A program made the position numbers and the translations under genes. Below the pieces are notes generated by a model. The model was given only the letters and a program-made list of their open reading frames with translations. It was not told where the DNA came from and made no database searches. Below, one piece after another: positions 23,900 through 33,753 of a DNA stretch of 64,000 nucleotides. Position 1 is the stretch's first letter. Every line of letters begins with the position of its first letter. The stretch covers positions 499,366 through 563,365 of the forward strand of contig NZ_BMNC01000001.1 of the NCBI RefSeq assembly GCF_014646255.1. Direction: 5' to 3'. The stretch comes from Lentzea pudingi (GTDB taxonomy: Bacteria > Actinomycetota > Actinomycetes > Mycobacteriales > Pseudonocardiaceae).

Positions 23900-25413
23900 A
23901 TCCGGGCCGCCACCGAACGCGCGTGGTCCAGTTCCCGTTGGTAGCGGCCGGGGTTGTGGGCGGCGAGTTCCTCGTACATCGCGAGGGACTCGGTGATCGC
24001 GGCCTCGGCCTCGGCGCGTTCGGATCGGAGAGTGCGGATCACGGCGTGGTCGGTGAGCGCGTCGGCCAAGAGATAGGCGTGCTCGTACGCGTCTTCCGCG
24101 TGTTGCTCCCGGTAAAAGGCGACCACTTGCGACGATGACTCCAGCGCGACGTCGAGCGAGCCCGCGTGAGCAGAGGCGAGAGCGAAAGTGTTGCGCGCCA
24201 GTGCCTTTCCGTCCTCGGTCTGGTTCAGCTCGACGCCTTTCGCGGCCGCCTCCGCCGCTTCGGCGTGGGCACGCCGCGAGATCAGGAGACTGGCCCGGTT
24301 GTTCAAGGCCCTCGCGAGCTCCTTGCGGCCGAGGTTGCGGTCGTCGTGTTTGGTCGCGAGGGCAATGGCCTCGTCACTGGCGGCGAGCGACTCGTCCAGC
24401 TTGCCGACGTCGTGCAGCCTGCTGCCCAGGCTGACCAGGGCGACCGCGAGCCGCAGCTCGGCCTTCACGACCACGGCCCGGCGTTCGGTGGTCGCGAGCA
24501 TCGCGCGGTAGCGGTCCACCGACTCCTGGGCGGCCTCCACCGCCTCGGCGAAGAGGCCCAGGTCGAGCATCCGGTTGCCGTGGTTGTGCAGCCCTCCGGC
24601 GAGGTCGGAGAGCGACAGCTGGTCGCCTTCCGCCTCCGCGTGCCTGCGCAGCACGGCCACGGCCTCGTCCGCCGACACGCGGGCCTCCTCCAACCTGCCC
24701 AGCCGCAGCTGCAGGAAGAAGAGTTCCTCGAACGCCTCGTGGCAGTTGATGTTGCGTCCTGTGCCGGGACGGTCGCGCCAGAACACCGCGCTCAACGCGG
24801 TGAGCTCCGCAGCCCGTTCGTAGGAGCCGATCTTCGCGAGACGATGCGCGTACTCCAGCCACGCGTGGGCGAGTTGGTAGCCCGGCAGCTCGTGCGGCAC
24901 CAGTTCCTGACCGTCCAGCTCGGCGACGGCCTGACGGGCGTTCTCGGCGGCTTCGGCTTGCCTGCCGAGCCGTCCCAGGAGGTTGGTGACCCAGTACCTG
25001 GCCGTGTTGGCGATCCCCGTGCTGCGGTGGCCCGGCACGGCCAGGCTCAACGCCAGTGGCAGTTCCTCCTGCACGACCTCCAGCGCTTCCTCGTACCGCT
25101 CCTGGCGCATGAGGTTGTCGCGCATCGAGGTCAGCACGACCCGCAGCTTCTCCTGGTCGCCGAACTCCCGGCGGAACTCGAGCACCTCGTGGTGCGTCCG
25201 CAGCGCGAAGTCGTCCCACCCGGCTTCCTCGAAGTACTCCGCGAGCTCCACCAGGTGGTGCACCAGAGCGTCCGGCGCCGGCCACTCCTCCCGAGGCTCG
25301 GCCCGCAGTTCCTCGACGTGCGGCCACACGTAGCCCAGCATCTTCACGGGATCCGGGTGGCCGGTCCTGGCCGGGCGGTGCCACGTCTCGCCGCGCGTCA
25401 CTGGCTTGATCAC
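23896..25413 (-). CDS. TPR-repeat protein, paired with a membrane protein
   Basis: About 505 residues; GTG at 25413 is chosen because it follows the upstream gene by only 13 bp. Almost entirely helical tetratricopeptide-like repeats with the W/LG-Y-A-F-A-P periodicity (EYFEEAGWDDFALRTHHEVL, RQEERYEEALEVVQEE-like units, MLDLGLFAEAVEAAQESV, LHDVGKLDESLAASDEAIAL). No catalytic motif or signal. It resembles the effector-side TPR module of actinobacterial signalling proteins but has no NB-ARC. Its operon partner is a four-span membrane protein, so a membrane-linked scaffold is plausible (inference). Overlaps the hydrolase end by 4 bp. Confidence 0.75.
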   Translation of the reverse strand: MIKPVTRGETWHRPARTGHPDPVKMLGYVWPHVEELRAEPREEWPAPDALVHHLVELAEYFEEAGWDDFALRTHHEVLEFRREFGDQEKLRVVLTSMRDNLMRQERYEEALEVVQEELPLALSLAVPGHRSTGIANTARYWVTNLLGRLGRQAEAAENARQAVAELDGQELVPHELPGYQLAHAWLEYAHRLAKIGSYERAAELTALSAVFWRDRPGTGRNINCHEAFEELFFLQLRLGRLEEARVSADEAVAVLRRHAEAEGDQLSLSDLAGGLHNHGNRMLDLGLFAEAVEAAQESVDRYRAMLATTERRAVVVKAELRLAVALVSLGSRLHDVGKLDESLAASDEAIALATKHDDRNLGRKELARALNNRASLLISRRAHAEAAEAAAKGVELNQTEDGKALARNTFALASAHAGSLDVALESSSQVVAFYREQHAEDAYEHAYLLADALTDHAVIRTLRSERAEAEAAITESLAMYEELAAHNPGRYQRELDHARSVAARI

Positions 25414-25426
25414 GCGTGAGTGGATA

Positions 25427-26131
25427 TCACGCGGGGCGGACCTCCGGGACGACCTTCGCCACATTCTCCTCCGATGCAACGGAAGCGAGGCGTTGCGCCA
25501 TCGTCCCGCCCGCGGGAGTCCCTGCGGGAGAAGGCACCTTGCCCAGCAGGTACCCGGCGTGGCTCACGCCGAGCAGCACCAGGAACGCGTCGGAGAACGC
25601 GGGCAGCCCGGCGATGCCGGCAGGGACGTCCACGGCTTTCAAAGCAGAGACGGCCTGCGCCACGTAGATCAGCACGAGCAGCACGGTGATCACGAAATTC
25701 TGGAACTTGGCCAGGTCGATCGACTTGCCCGCCGACGTGCCCTCCTCGGCCGTGAGCATCTCCCAGAACGACCCGCCCTCGGCACCGAGCGGGTACGCCG
25801 CCACCGACTCCGGCCGGCTCGTGCTCTTCGCGACCTTGATGCCCGCCGCCACGACCCCGGACCCGACGGAGATGCCCAGCAGCCACAGCACCTGCTGCGG
25901 GATCTGGAACCCGGCCACGTCGACCTGCCCGGCCGCGAACCGGCCGAACGCCATGCCGCTGATCAGCGAGAGCAGCACGACCGTCCACACCATCACCTGC
26001 ACGCGCGACAGGCTGTAGCGGCCGCGCGCGTCCCGCAGCACGTTCTGCGCGCCGAGACGGCTGGGGACCACCACCGCGAGCAGCACGATGACGAGAGCGG
26101 ACACGACCCAAGCCCAGAACGTGGTCGCCAT
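25427..26131 (-). CDS. Conserved actinobacterial four-span membrane protein
   Basis: 234 residues from ATG at 26131, which has a GGAGG site; a longer start at 26170 lacks one. Helices: AWVVSALVIVLLAVVVPS, VQVMVWTVVLLSLISGMAFG, IPQQVLWLLGISVGSGVVAAG, and two near the end. A conserved central segment GISVGSGVVAAGIKVAKS and FQNFVITVLLVLIYVAQ are striking, but I cannot assign a function. Sits 13 bp before the TPR gene on the same strand, so the two form a pair. Confidence 0.72.
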   Translation of the reverse strand: MATTFWAWVVSALVIVLLAVVVPSRLGAQNVLRDARGRYSLSRVQVMVWTVVLLSLISGMAFGRFAAGQVDVAGFQIPQQVLWLLGISVGSGVVAAGIKVAKSTSRPESVAAYPLGAEGGSFWEMLTAEEGTSAGKSIDLAKFQNFVITVLLVLIYVAQAVSALKAVDVPAGIAGLPAFSDAFLVLLGVSHAGYLLGKVPSPAGTPAGGTMAQRLASVASEENVAKVVPEVRPA

Positions 26132-26198
26132 GGAGGCCTCCTCGTTACGCCGTTCGGACGCTGTGGCCATTACGTCGTCGCGAGGTCACCTGGCGTTA

Positions 26199-26810
26199 TC
26201 ACGCGGGGTAACGATTCGGGGGTCGATGTGCGTTGTGGTCGACCACCAAATCCGCCCGCCCGGCCGGGTCGCACCGCGCCAGGTACAGCCGCTGGCCCTC
26301 GACGTACCGCCGGTTGCGGGGATCGTCCGGATCGGACGGGCTGCCGTCCCGCACGGCCATGCGCGCCACCGACACCTCGAAGTCCACGTCCAGGAACACC
26401 GAGAAGTCCCAACGCCCCACGAGCTCGTCGCGGTGCAGGAAGATCCCGTCCACCAGCAGGAGCGCGTCCGGTGACGCGATCTCGGCAGGCGGGTCGACGT
26501 ACTCGTCGGTCTCCAGGTCGTGGCTCGCGCGCCGGAACGGCCGCCCTCCGGCGAACGGCGTCAGCAGGTGGCCGGTGAACCGTTCGTAGTCGTAGCTGTC
26601 CAGGAAGAAACCCTCGGGTGAGGTCCGTCCGCGCTGCCACCGGATCGCACGCGGGTGGTGGAAGTCGTCCACCGACGCGCGCACGACCTCCCGGCCCCGC
26701 GCCCGCAGAACTCGGGCGAGCTCGTCGCAGAACGTCGTCTTGCCTGCGCCGTCCACCCCGTCGACCGCGACCAGGCCTCGGGCGGGGAGCGACTCGACGA
26801 TGTTCAGCAT
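26199..26810 (-). CDS. Uridine-kinase-like P-loop protein
   Basis: 203 residues, ATG start. P-loop VDGVDGAGKTTFCDE near residue 17, then DDFHHPRAIRWQRGRTSPEG, a substrate-region motif typical of nucleoside kinase relatives, and VFLDVDFEVSVARM. A second gene with the same plan lies at 49375-50043. These proteins are annotated as uridine kinases but usually lack the full kinase signature, so the reaction is uncertain. Probable cytoplasmic phosphotransferase. Confidence 0.75.
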   Translation of the reverse strand: MLNIVESLPARGLVAVDGVDGAGKTTFCDELARVLRARGREVVRASVDDFHHPRAIRWQRGRTSPEGFFLDSYDYERFTGHLLTPFAGGRPFRRASHDLETDEYVDPPAEIASPDALLLVDGIFLHRDELVGRWDFSVFLDVDFEVSVARMAVRDGSPSDPDDPRNRRYVEGQRLYLARCDPAGRADLVVDHNAHRPPNRYPA

Positions 26811-26889
26811 CCGGGCACGATTTCACAGATCGTGACCGCGCTAGGCCCTATCGGATGAGACCCAGGTCTCCCAGGCCTCAAGAACGCGT

Positions 26890-26945
26890 AAAAGCCGGAC
26901 CTCGGCCCGTAAGGACGTTGTCAGGCACCCCCTGATCAGGCTTTT
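26890..26945. other. Inverted-repeat element upstream of the kdp operon
   Basis: AAAAGCC (26890-26896) can pair with GGCTTTT (26939-26945); the latter partly overlaps the 10-bp palindrome CCTGATCAGG (26931-26940). It lies about 60 bp before the first kdp microprotein gene in an otherwise non-coding gap (26811-27003). It may be the KdpE operator, a leader structure, or the terminator of an upstream transcript. No clear c-di-AMP riboswitch was seen. Confidence 0.35.
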
Positions 26946-27003
26946 CCTGCTGCACGCTTCCGGGCGTCATCAAGAAAACCTTGTCGTTGAAGGGAGCGGC
27001 GTC

Positions 27004-27087
27004 ATGGCCGACCTGGCCTACGCGTTGCTGCTGATCGGGAGTTTCGTCGTGCTGGGCCTGACGGTGCGTGGACTGGAGAAGTTGTGA
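27004..27087 (+). CDS. 27-residue membrane microprotein heading the kdp operon
   Basis: ATG after a GAAGGGAGCGG ribosome site; the peptide is MADLAYALLLIGSFVVLG plus a short basic end (RGLEKL), a single span. Its stop overlaps the kdpF start (GTGA), so it is translationally coupled to KdpF. Similar tiny ORFs ahead of kdpF occur in other bacteria as far as I recall, but the function is not described. A regulator or stabiliser of the Kdp complex is possible. Confidence 0.65.
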   Translation: MADLAYALLLIGSFVVLGLTVRGLEKL

Positions 27088-27182
27088 GCACGGGACTGAT
27101 CGCGAACGCCGTCGCCGGCGTGATCGCACTCGGGCTGATCGTCTACCTGTTCATCGCCCTCGTCAGGCCGGAGAAGTTCTGA
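27084..27182 (+). CDS. kdpF: KdpF, potassium-transporting ATPase small subunit
   Basis: 32 residues, GTG start inside the preceding stop. A single transmembrane helix ([18 protein letters not shown]) ends in the KdpF hallmark RPEKF. KdpF stabilises the KdpFABC complex in the membrane. Its stop overlaps the ATG of kdpA (TGATG), so translation is coupled. Too short for automated ORF calls, but sequence and position make it clear. Confidence 0.92.
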   Translation: MSTGLIANAVAGVIALGLIVYLFIALVRPEKF

Positions 27183-28804
27183 TGTCACCTCTCGTGGCCG
27201 GCCTCCTGCAGGTCGGCATCCTCCTCACGGCCCTGGCGGTCGTGTACCGGCCCCTCGGCGACCACATGGCCCGCGTGTTCAGCGCCCAGGGCCACTTACG
27301 AGTCGAGCGGGCCATCTACCGCTTCGCCCGCATCAACCCCGACGCCGAACAGAAGTGGAGCACCTACGCGTACGGCGTGCTGGGCTTCTCCTTCGTCAGC
27401 ATCGTGTTCCTGTACGTCCTCCAGCGCGTCCAGAGCGTGCTGCCGTGGAACTTCGACCGCGGCAACGTCTCCGAAGGCATGGCGTTCAACACGGCGATCA
27501 GCTTCGTGGCCAACACGAACTGGCAGTCGTACGTGCCGGAAGCCGTCATGGGCCACACGGTCCAGATGGTCGGCCTGACCGTGCAGAACTTCGTGTCGGC
27601 CGCGGTCGGACTGGCGGTCGCCGTGGCGCTCGTCCGCGGGTTCGTGCGGCACCAGACCGACCGGCTGGGCAACTTCTGGGTCGACCTCGTCCGCGGCACG
27701 ATCCGGATCCTGCTGCCGATCGCGTTCATCGGCGCGATCGTGCTGATCGCGTTCGGCGTGACGATGTCGCTGAAGTCCGGTGTGGACGTCGACGGCCAGG
27801 TCGTCGCGAACGCGCCCGTTGCCAGCCAGGAGGTCATCAAGGAGCTCGGCACCAACGGTGGCGGTGTCCTCAACGCGAACTCCGCCCACCCGTTCGAGAA
27901 CCCGAACGAGTGGACGAACCTGATCGAGATCTTCCTGATCCTGGTCATCCCGGTCTCGCTGACCCGCACGTTCGGCCGGCTCGTCGGCAACCCCAAGCAG
28001 GGTCACGTCCTGCTCGGCGTCATGGGCGTCATCTGGACGGCCATGCTCGCGGTGATCTGGACCGCCGAGGCGAACGGCATCAGGCCGTTGGAGGGCAAGG
28101 AACTCCGCTTCGGCATCCCCGGCAGCGCGATCTTCGCGGACGCCACCACCGGCACGTCGACGGGCGCGGTCAACTCGCTGCACGACAGCTACACCGGCCT
28201 CGGCGGCGGTGCGACGTTGCTGAACATGCTGTTCGGCGAGATGACACCGGGCGGTGTCGGCACCGGCCTCTACAGCATCCTCGTGATGGCGATCATCGCG
28301 ATGTTCCTGGCCGGGCTCATGGTCGGCCGCACACCCGAGTACCTCGGCAAGAAGCTGGGGCGCAAGGAGGTCACGGCCGCCGCGGTCTCGATCCTCGCGA
28401 TGCCGACCGTGCTGCTGATCGGCGCGGGAATCGCCGCGATCCTGCCGAGCACGCAGGGAGCGCTGAACAACCCCGGCGAGCACGGCCTGTCCGAGATCCT
28501 CTACGCCTACGCGTCGGCGTCGAACAACAACGGGTCGGCCTTCGCCGGCATCACGGTGACGAACGACTGGTTCCAGTCGTCGCTCGGCCTGTGCATGCTG
28601 TTCGGCCGGTTCGTCCCGATCGTCGCGGTGCTCGCGCTCGCCGGATCCCTTGCGGCGCAGAAGAAGGTGCCGGTCACGGCGGGCACGCTACCGACCACCG
28701 GCCCGTTGTTCGCGACGCTGCTGACCGGCTCGATCGTGCTGGTCGCCGCGCTGACGTTCGTTCCCGCTCTCGCTCTCGGTCCCATCGCGGAGGCACTGCT
28801 GTGA
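27182..28804 (+). CDS. kdpA: KdpA, potassium-transporting ATPase K+-channel subunit
   Basis: 540 residues. The channel-like subunit derived from the K+ transporter superfamily, with about ten helices and four selectivity-filter loops: [49 protein letters not shown] and [16 protein letters not shown], all canonical. It binds K+ from outside and passes it to KdpB. It overlaps kdpF and kdpB start-stop style. Full usual length. Confidence 0.97.
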   Translation: MSPLVAGLLQVGILLTALAVVYRPLGDHMARVFSAQGHLRVERAIYRFARINPDAEQKWSTYAYGVLGFSFVSIVFLYVLQRVQSVLPWNFDRGNVSEGMAFNTAISFVANTNWQSYVPEAVMGHTVQMVGLTVQNFVSAAVGLAVAVALVRGFVRHQTDRLGNFWVDLVRGTIRILLPIAFIGAIVLIAFGVTMSLKSGVDVDGQVVANAPVASQEVIKELGTNGGGVLNANSAHPFENPNEWTNLIEIFLILVIPVSLTRTFGRLVGNPKQGHVLLGVMGVIWTAMLAVIWTAEANGIRPLEGKELRFGIPGSAIFADATTGTSTGAVNSLHDSYTGLGGGATLLNMLFGEMTPGGVGTGLYSILVMAIIAMFLAGLMVGRTPEYLGKKLGRKEVTAAAVSILAMPTVLLIGAGIAAILPSTQGALNNPGEHGLSEILYAYASASNNNGSAFAGITVTNDWFQSSLGLCMLFGRFVPIVAVLALAGSLAAQKKVPVTAGTLPTTGPLFATLLTGSIVLVAALTFVPALALGPIAEALL

Positions 28805-30750
28805 CCACGAAACCCGGTCTCGCGGCCGCTCTTCCCGAGGCCCTGAAGAAGCTGGACCCGCGGCACCAGCTGCGCAGTCCCGTCATGTTCGTCGTGTGGG
28901 TGGGCTCGCTGCTCGTCACGGTGTTCGCGGTGACCGAACCGAGCGTGTTCACGATCGCCGTCGCGGCGTGGCTGTGGTTCACCGTGCTGTTCGCGAACCT
29001 CGCCGAGGCCGTCGCGGAGGGACGTGGCAAGGCGCAGGCGGACTCGCTCAGGAAGACCAAGAAGGACGCCGTCGCCCGGCTCGTCAACGGCGACGTCGTC
29101 CCCGGCACCGAGCTGAAGATCGGTGACCTGGTCGTCGTCGAGGCGGGGGAGGTGATCCCCGGTGACGGTGACGTCGTCGAAGGCATCGCGACCGTCGACG
29201 AGTCGGCGATCACCGGTGAGTCCGCGCCCGTCATCCGCGAGTCCGGCGGTGACCGTTGTGCCGTCACGGGTGGCACGACCGTGCTGTCGGACCGGATCGT
29301 CGTCCGGATCACGACCAAGCCTGGTGAGTCCTTCGTAGACCGCATGATCGCGTTGGTCGAGGGCGCGGAACGGCAGAAGACGCCGAACGAGATCGCGCTG
29401 ACGATCCTGCTGTCGACGCTGACGATCATCTTCCTGCTGGCCGTCGTGGCGCTGCAGCCGTTCGCGATCTACTCCGGCGGCGAGCAGTCGGTGGTCGTGC
29501 TGACGGCGTTGCTGGTGTGCCTGATCCCGACGACGATCGGCGCGCTGCTGTCCGCCATCGGCATCGCGGGCATGGACCGGCTGGTGCAGCGCAACGTGCT
29601 GGCGACCTCGGGCAAGGCGGTCGAGGCCGCCGGTGACATCGACACGTTGCTGCTCGACAAGACCGGCACGATCACCTGGGGCAACCGGCGCGCGACCGAG
29701 TTCATCCCGGTCGGCCCGACCTCCGACGAGGAACTGGTCGCGGCCGCGCGGCTGGCGAGCCTCGCCGACGACACCCCGGAAGGCCGCAGCATCCTGGAAC
29801 TGGCCGGGGGCGAGCCCGCCAGTGAGCACGAGAAGACCGGCGAGTTCGTGCCGTTCACGGCACAGACCCGCATGTCCGGCATCGACCTCGGTGAGCGCAG
29901 CATCCGCAAGGGCGCGGCGTCGGCGTTCGAACTGACCGACACCGCCCGCGAGATCGTGGACGAGATCAGCGCGCAGGGCGGTACGCCTCTGGTGGTGGCC
30001 GAGAACGGCCGCGTGCTCGGCATCATCCGCCTCTCGGACGTCGTGAAGCCCGGCATGAAGGAACGCTTCGCCGAGCTGCGCGCGATGGGCATCCGCACGG
30101 TCATGGTCACGGGCGACAACCCGTTGACCGCCAAGGCCATCGCCGAGGAGGCGGGCGTCGACGACTTCCTCGCGGAGGCCAAGCCCGAGGACAAGATGGC
30201 CCTGATCCGCAAGGAGCAGGAGGGCGGGCGGCTGGTCGCGATGACCGGTGACGGCACGAACGACGCCCCGGCGCTGGCCCAGGCGGACGTCGGTGTCGCG
30301 ATGAACACGGGCACGTCGGCCGCGAAGGAGGCCGGCAACATGGTCGACCTCGACTCGGACCCGACCAAGCTCATCGAGATCGTGGAGATCGGCAAGCAGC
30401 TGCTGATCACGCGCGGTGCGCTGACGACGTTCTCCGTGGCGAACGACCTCGCGAAGTACTTCGCGATCCTGCCCGCCATGTTCGCGGCGATCTACCCGGC
30501 GCTGGACAAGCTCAACATCATGAATCTGGCCACGCCGCAGTCCGCGATCCTCTCAGCGGTGATCTTCAACGCCTTGGTCATCGTGGCGCTGATCCCGCTG
30601 GCGCTCAAGGGTGTGCGGTACCGGCCGTCCAGCGCGTCGGCGTTGTTGCGGCGCAACCTGCTGATCTACGGCCTGGGTGGCGTCGTGACGCCGTTCGCCG
30701 GGATCTGGCTGATCGACCTGCTCGTACGACTCATCCCCGGGATCGGCTGA
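28801..30750 (+). CDS. kdpB: KdpB, potassium-transporting P-type ATPase
   Basis: 649 residues, GTG start overlapping the kdpA stop. P-type ATPase signatures: actuator TGES (Thr138-Ser141, the Ser being the known inhibitory phosphorylation position in E. coli KdpB), phosphorylation site DKTGTIT with Asp286, [12 protein letters not shown] and the hinge [11 protein letters not shown]. The residue after TGTIT is Trp where Leu is common (ITWGNR), a minor variation. It hydrolyses ATP to drive K+ uptake through KdpA. Confidence 0.97.
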   Translation: MTTKPGLAAALPEALKKLDPRHQLRSPVMFVVWVGSLLVTVFAVTEPSVFTIAVAAWLWFTVLFANLAEAVAEGRGKAQADSLRKTKKDAVARLVNGDVVPGTELKIGDLVVVEAGEVIPGDGDVVEGIATVDESAITGESAPVIRESGGDRCAVTGGTTVLSDRIVVRITTKPGESFVDRMIALVEGAERQKTPNEIALTILLSTLTIIFLLAVVALQPFAIYSGGEQSVVVLTALLVCLIPTTIGALLSAIGIAGMDRLVQRNVLATSGKAVEAAGDIDTLLLDKTGTITWGNRRATEFIPVGPTSDEELVAAARLASLADDTPEGRSILELAGGEPASEHEKTGEFVPFTAQTRMSGIDLGERSIRKGAASAFELTDTAREIVDEISAQGGTPLVVAENGRVLGIIRLSDVVKPGMKERFAELRAMGIRTVMVTGDNPLTAKAIAEEAGVDDFLAEAKPEDKMALIRKEQEGGRLVAMTGDGTNDAPALAQADVGVAMNTGTSAAKEAGNMVDLDSDPTKLIEIVEIGKQLLITRGALTTFSVANDLAKYFAILPAMFAAIYPALDKLNIMNLATPQSAILSAVIFNALVIVALIPLALKGVRYRPSSASALLRRNLLIYGLGGVVTPFAGIWLIDLLVRLIPGIG

Positions 30751-31277
30751 TGAACAACTTCCTGAAGCAGTCGTGGGCGGGGCTGCGGATCCTGCTCGCG
30801 CTCACGGTCCTCCTCGGCGTGCTCTACCCGTTGTCGGTCTGGGGCATCTCACGGATCCCCGGCCTGCACGCCAACGCCGAGGCCACCGGCACGACGCTCG
30901 TCGCCGTCGCACGCGAGGGAGACCAGTACTTCGTGCCACGTCCGTCCGCCGCGACGCTGCCCGCGTCCGGTGGCTCGAACAAGAGCGAGATCAACGAGGA
31001 CTACACCAAGGTCGTCGCCGAGCGCAGGACGGAGATCGCGCGACGCGAGGGCGTGCCCGAGAACGAGGTCCCTCAGGACGCCGTCACGGCCTCCGCCTCC
31101 GGTCTCGACCCGCACATCAGCCCGGAGTACGCGGCGTTGCAGGTGCCCCGCGTGGCGCGCGCGTCCGGGCTGTCCGTGGAGGAGGTGCGCGAGCTGGTCG
31201 CCTCCGCCACTCACGGCACCTTCACCACCACCGTCAACGTGACTGCGCTGAACCGTGCCATCGACAGCGCCAGTTGA
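30750..31277 (+). CDS. kdpC: KdpC, potassium-transporting ATPase subunit
   Basis: 175 residues, ATG overlapping the kdpB stop. A single N-terminal span (ILLALTVLLGVLYPLSVWG) followed by an external domain with the KdpC consensus: PRPSAATLPASGGSN, DAVTASASGLDPHISPEYA, and a C-terminal LNVTALN-type end. It raises KdpB ATP affinity. Its tail overlaps the GTG of kdpD by about 23 bp, so the kinase is coupled to the transporter. Confidence 0.96.
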   Translation: MNNFLKQSWAGLRILLALTVLLGVLYPLSVWGISRIPGLHANAEATGTTLVAVAREGDQYFVPRPSAATLPASGGSNKSEINEDYTKVVAERRTEIARREGVPENEVPQDAVTASASGLDPHISPEYAALQVPRVARASGLSVEEVRELVASATHGTFTTTVNVTALNRAIDSAS

Positions 31278-33753
31278 CGGTCGCCGGGGTGAGCTGAGGA
31301 TCTACCTCGGCGCCGCTCCCGGCGTCGGCAAGACCTTCGCCATGCTCGGCGAGGCCCACCGGCGCCGGGAGCGCGGCACGGAGGTGGTCGTCGGACTCGT
31401 GGAGACCCACGGCCGGGACAAGACCGCCTCCTTGCTCCAGGACCTGGAAGTGGTGCCGCGAAGGGTGTTGCGGCACCGCGACCTCGAAGTGTCCGAAATG
31501 GACGTCGACGCGATCCTGGCGCGCGGGCCCGAGGTCGCCGTCGTGGACGAGCTCGCGCACACCAACGCGCCGGGCTCGCGCAACGAGAAGCGGTGGCAGG
31601 ACGTCGAGGAACTGCTCGAAGCGGGGATCGACGTCCTGTCCACGGTCAACGTCCAGCACCTGGAGTCGCTGAACGACGTCGTGGAGCGGATCACCGGTGT
31701 GCGGCAGCGGGAGACCGTGCCGGACGAGGTGGTCCGCCGCGCCGAGCAGGTGGAGCTGATCGACATCACCCCCGAGGCGTTGCGACGGCGGCTGGCCCAC
31801 GGCAACGTGTACCCGGCGCACCGGATCGACGCCGCGCTGGGCAACTACTTCCGGCTCGGCAACCTGACGGCGTTGCGCGAGCTCGCGTTGCTGTGGGTGG
31901 CGGACCAGGTCGACGTCGCGTTGCAGCGCTACCGCAGCGAGAAGGAGATCACCGACACCTGGGAGACCAGGGAACGGGTCGTCGCGTCGATCACCGGAGG
32001 CCCGGAGAGCGAGACGTTGATCCGGCGGGCCCGCCGGATCGCGACGCGGGCGGGCGCGGAGCTCCTGGTGGTGCACGTGATGCGCGGCGACGGGCTGTCG
32101 GGTGTCACCCCCGAGCACATCGCCCGGTCGCGCAAGATCACCGAGGACGTCGGCGCGACGTTCCACTCGGTGGTCGGAGACGACGTGCCGACGGCGTTGC
32201 TGGAGTTCGCCCGCGGGGTCAACGCCACCCAACTCGTGCTGGGGACCTCCCGCAGGTCACGTATCGCGCGGGCGTTCGACGAGGGCATCGGCGCGGCCGT
32301 GGTGCAGGAGTCCGGCGCGATCGACGTGCACATGGTCACGCACGACGAGTCGCGGCGCGGCCTGCGGTGGAAGACCGGCGCGGACCCGCTGTCGTGGAAA
32401 CGTCGCTGGCTCGGCTGGGTGCTCTCCCTCGTGCTGCCCGCCGCCGTCACCGTGCTGGGCATGCTGTGGCGCGACGAACTGGACTTCTCGACCGACCTGG
32501 TGGCGTTCCTGCTGGCCACGTGCGTGGTGGCGATCGCGGGCGGGCTCGGACCGGCGTTGTTCTGCGCCGTGGCCGGGGCCGGGTTGCTGAACTACTTCTT
32601 CACCGAGCCCTACTACAGCCTCGCGGTGCAGACGCCGGAGAACGTGATCACGCTGGCGGCCATGGTGATCGTCGCGATGGTGGTGGCGCTGACGGTCGAC
32701 CGGGCGGCGCGGCTGGCGGAGCAGGGGGCGCGGGCGCGGACCGAGGCGGCGTTGCTCGCCTCCTACGCCCGCACGGTCCTGACGTCGCCCTACCCGCTGG
32801 CTCGGTTGCTGGAGAAGATCCGGGTCAACTTCGGCCTGGAGTCGGTGGTGCTGCTGGAACGCCGGGACGGGGCCTGGACGCGGGTGGAGTGCGCCGGGCG
32901 CGACCTCGGGCCGGAATCCGAGGTGACCGTCACGGCTGATGTTCGGTTGAAACTGAGCGGACGGGTGCTGCCCGCGAGTGACCAGCGGGTGCTGGAGACG
33001 GCGGCGGGCCAGACGTTCATGGCGCTGCGGCAGCAACGCATGGCCGCGGAAGCCCTGGGCGCGCAACGGAAAGCGGAGTCGGCCGAACTGCGCACCGCAT
33101 TGCTGTCCGCTGTCGGCCACGACCTGCGCACGCCGCTGACGTCGATCAAGGCGGCCATCGGCAGCCTGCGCGACCCTTCGCTGCCCCTGTCCGAAGAGGA
33201 CACGGCCGAGCTGATGGAGACGGTGGAGGAGTCCGCGGACCGGTTGACCGGCCTGGTGGACAACCTGCTCGACTCGTCACGGCTCGCGACCGGTTCGGTC
33301 GAACCGGTGCTGCGGCCGGTCGGCTACTACGAGGTCGTGGCGCGTGCTCTCGCCGGCACCGGGGGAGAAGTGTCGGTGCTGGTGGACGAGGACCTGCCGC
33401 CCGTGCTCGCGGACCTGGGCCTGCTGGAACGCGTGATCGCCAACGTGGTCGACAACGCCCTGCGGCACGGGCATCCGTCCCCGGTGGCGATCCGCGCGAG
33501 CCACCACGGGTCGTCCGTCGAGCTGCGGGTCGTCGACCACGGCCCCGGACTGCCGAAGAAGGCGGGGCACAAGGTGTTCGCGCCGTTCCAGCGCCTCGGC
33601 GACCGCTCCGCCACACCCGGCGTCGGGCTCGGCCTGAGCGTCGCGAAGGGCTTCACCGCCGCGATGGGCGGCGAGATCAGCGCCGAGGACACACCGGGCG
33701 GTGGCCTGACCGTGGTCATCTCGCTGCCCGCCTACGAAGAGAGTTCCGGATGA
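31255..33753 (+). CDS. kdpD: KdpD, sensor histidine kinase for K+ limitation
   Basis: 832 residues, GTG start inside kdpC. The KdpD N-terminal domain has a Walker-A-like GAAPGVGKT (residues 19-27) and VVDELAHTNAPGSRN, followed by a universal-stress-protein-like domain (LLVVHVMRGDGLSG, LVLGTSRRSRIARA). Four close helices (about 395-490) lead to a GAF-like segment and the kinase core: SAVGHDLRTPLTSIKAA with His622, the N-box VIANVVDNALRHG and GVGLGLSVAKG. It senses K+ limitation, turgor or (by family knowledge) c-di-AMP, and phosphorylates KdpE. Confidence 0.97.
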   Translation: MPSTAPVDGRRGELRIYLGAAPGVGKTFAMLGEAHRRRERGTEVVVGLVETHGRDKTASLLQDLEVVPRRVLRHRDLEVSEMDVDAILARGPEVAVVDELAHTNAPGSRNEKRWQDVEELLEAGIDVLSTVNVQHLESLNDVVERITGVRQRETVPDEVVRRAEQVELIDITPEALRRRLAHGNVYPAHRIDAALGNYFRLGNLTALRELALLWVADQVDVALQRYRSEKEITDTWETRERVVASITGGPESETLIRRARRIATRAGAELLVVHVMRGDGLSGVTPEHIARSRKITEDVGATFHSVVGDDVPTALLEFARGVNATQLVLGTSRRSRIARAFDEGIGAAVVQESGAIDVHMVTHDESRRGLRWKTGADPLSWKRRWLGWVLSLVLPAAVTVLGMLWRDELDFSTDLVAFLLATCVVAIAGGLGPALFCAVAGAGLLNYFFTEPYYSLAVQTPENVITLAAMVIVAMVVALTVDRAARLAEQGARARTEAALLASYARTVLTSPYPLARLLEKIRVNFGLESVVLLERRDGAWTRVECAGRDLGPESEVTVTADVRLKLSGRVLPASDQRVLETAAGQTFMALRQQRMAAEALGAQRKAESAELRTALLSAVGHDLRTPLTSIKAAIGSLRDPSLPLSEEDTAELMETVEESADRLTGLVDNLLDSSRLATGSVEPVLRPVGYYEVVARALAGTGGEVSVLVDEDLPPVLADLGLLERVIANVVDNALRHGHPSPVAIRASHHGSSVELRVVDHGPGLPKKAGHKVFAPFQRLGDRSATPGVGLGLSVAKGFTAAMGGEISAEDTPGGGLTVVISLPAYEESSG

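Noticed and set aside
26811..27003. c-di-AMP (ydaO) riboswitch before kdp
   Set aside because: The stretch is under 200 bp and I could not align the conserved ydaO cores; only simple inverted repeats are visible.
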